Source: Armatimonadota bacterium (GTDB lineage: Bacteria; Armatimonadota; SYMT01). Taken from it: 6,648 nucleotides of DNA. Shown one piece after another: positions 6,275-6,648 of the stretch. The number at the start of each line of letters is the position of its first letter. Position 1 is the first letter of the stretch. The notes under the pieces are model-generated. The model was not told the DNA's origin. It made no database searches and saw nothing but the letters and a program-made list of their open reading frames with translations. The stretch covers positions 1 to 6,648 of the forward strand of contig JAJFMS010000191.1 of the NCBI GenBank assembly GCA_020696885.1. The letters are read 5' to 3'. The translations under genes and the position numbers were made by a program.

Positions 6275-6648
6275 ATGGTTGATCCTCCCGAAGAACCTCA
6301 CTTCGAATGGCTGCCGCCGCCAGAGGTTGCGCCGGCGGCACCCGAGCCGGTGCGGCATCATCCGGAGTTGGAGCGCCCGGCCACCGACTCCCACCTTACT
6401 TACTACGCGCCTGCCGGTCCGCCTGACGGCTACTCGCGGGTTGCGCTGCTCGCCATCGTGATCGGTCCCTTCACCTGCCTGTTCGGAGGAGCGATGCCGC
6501 TGTTCGGAGTCGCCGGTGTGGTGCTGGGCGTGATCAGCCTGGTACGCCAGAAGCGGGATCCCGAACTCGGAGGTGAGGCAAATGCGTGGCTGGCGATCGT
6601 AGCGGGGCTCGGGCTGCTGCTCCTATGGGCCGGACTCAGGACCTATGT
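6275..6648 (+). CDS. DUF4190-like small membrane protein (3' partial)
   Basis: The frame is open from the ATG at 6275 to the window end, giving 124 codons and no stop, so the gene continues outside. Residues 1-52 are Pro/Glu/His-rich and probably cytoplasmic and disordered. A long Gly-rich hydrophobic stretch (about 54-91) ends in the basic turn RQKR, then RDPELGGEANAW leads into a second membrane segment (about 105-121). Two Gly-rich membrane stretches around a short basic loop, with a GG...AWLAIVAGL second half, match the DUF4190 pattern; these proteins have no established function. GGAAG (6263-6267) sits 7 nt before the ATG. An in-frame ATG at 6194 would add 27 residues but lacks a well-placed SD and would put the candidate promoter inside the gene, so 6275 is preferred. 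The terminator upstream separates it from the pil genes. Confidence 0.65.
   Translation, partial: MVDPPEEPHFEWLPPPEVAPAAPEPVRHHPELERPATDSHLTYYAPAGPPDGYSRVALLAIVIGPFTCLFGGAMPLFGVAGVVLGVISLVRQKRDPELGGEANAWLAIVAGLGLLLLWAGLRTY

Noticed and set aside
6244..6282. 12-codon open frame starting GTG with AAGGGG upstream, overlapping the start of the last gene
   Set aside because: The SD spacing is only 4 nt, the peptide has no run of regulatory codons, and a frame this short is expected by chance. A leader-peptide role cannot be supported.
5987..6394. Reverse-strand open frames in the spacer after pilT (135 and 64 codons)
   Set aside because: They cross the palindromic segment, the candidate promoter and the start of the DUF4190-like gene, and their products show no family-like features.
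1..6648. CRISPR array, transposase gene or defence system
   Set aside because: No regularly spaced repeats, no transposase or integrase motifs and no defence-related domains are visible; the genes form an ordinary T4P locus.

Overview
The window is a G+C-rich bacterial type IV pilus (T4P) locus. Wobble positions are mostly G or C and most internal genes carry strong Shine-Dalgarno sites. It covers the 3' part of pilM, complete pilN, pilO and a pilP/gspC-like gene, then complete pilB and pilT, a textbook intrinsic terminator, a palindrome-rich spacer, and the 5' part of an unrelated small membrane-protein gene. The host cannot be named from sequence alone. The T4aP-type alignment complex and separate PilB and PilT motors point to a diderm-type pilus, and the divergent PilN/O/P proteins suggest a less-studied phylum (Armatimonadota or a neighbour is a guess, not a result).

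Layout: 1-735 pilM (start lies before the window); 735-1334 pilN; 1315-2022 pilO; 2022-2750 pilP-like. These four are translationally coupled by overlaps of 1, 20 and 1 nt. Next comes a 235-bp gap (2751-2985) with a 7-bp hairpin and a long 74-nt imperfect hairpin, and no recognisable SD before pilB. pilB (2986-4713) and pilT (4694-5842) overlap by 20 nt. The terminator at 5880-5914 closes the pil transcript. The 5915-6204 region holds several short hairpins, a segment bounded by 7-bp inverted ends and a 13-bp perfect inverted repeat. A candidate extended -10 promoter (about 6206-6214) precedes a DUF4190-like gene starting at 6275 and cut by the window end.

How the genes work together: PilM is a cytoplasmic actin-like protein that binds the N-terminal tail of PilN. 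PilN and PilO are bitopic inner-membrane proteins that form the periplasmic alignment ring, and the PilP-like protein would link that ring to the secretin. PilB drives pilus extension and PilT drives retraction. The platform protein PilC, secretin PilQ, prepilin peptidase and pilins are not in the window, and the terminator after pilT shows they do not follow directly. I see no wholly new system. The points most worth checking are the structured pilB leader, the transmembrane-anchored PilP/GspC hybrid, the apparent cyclic-di-GMP-binding N-terminus of PilB, and the inverted-repeat region before the last gene.
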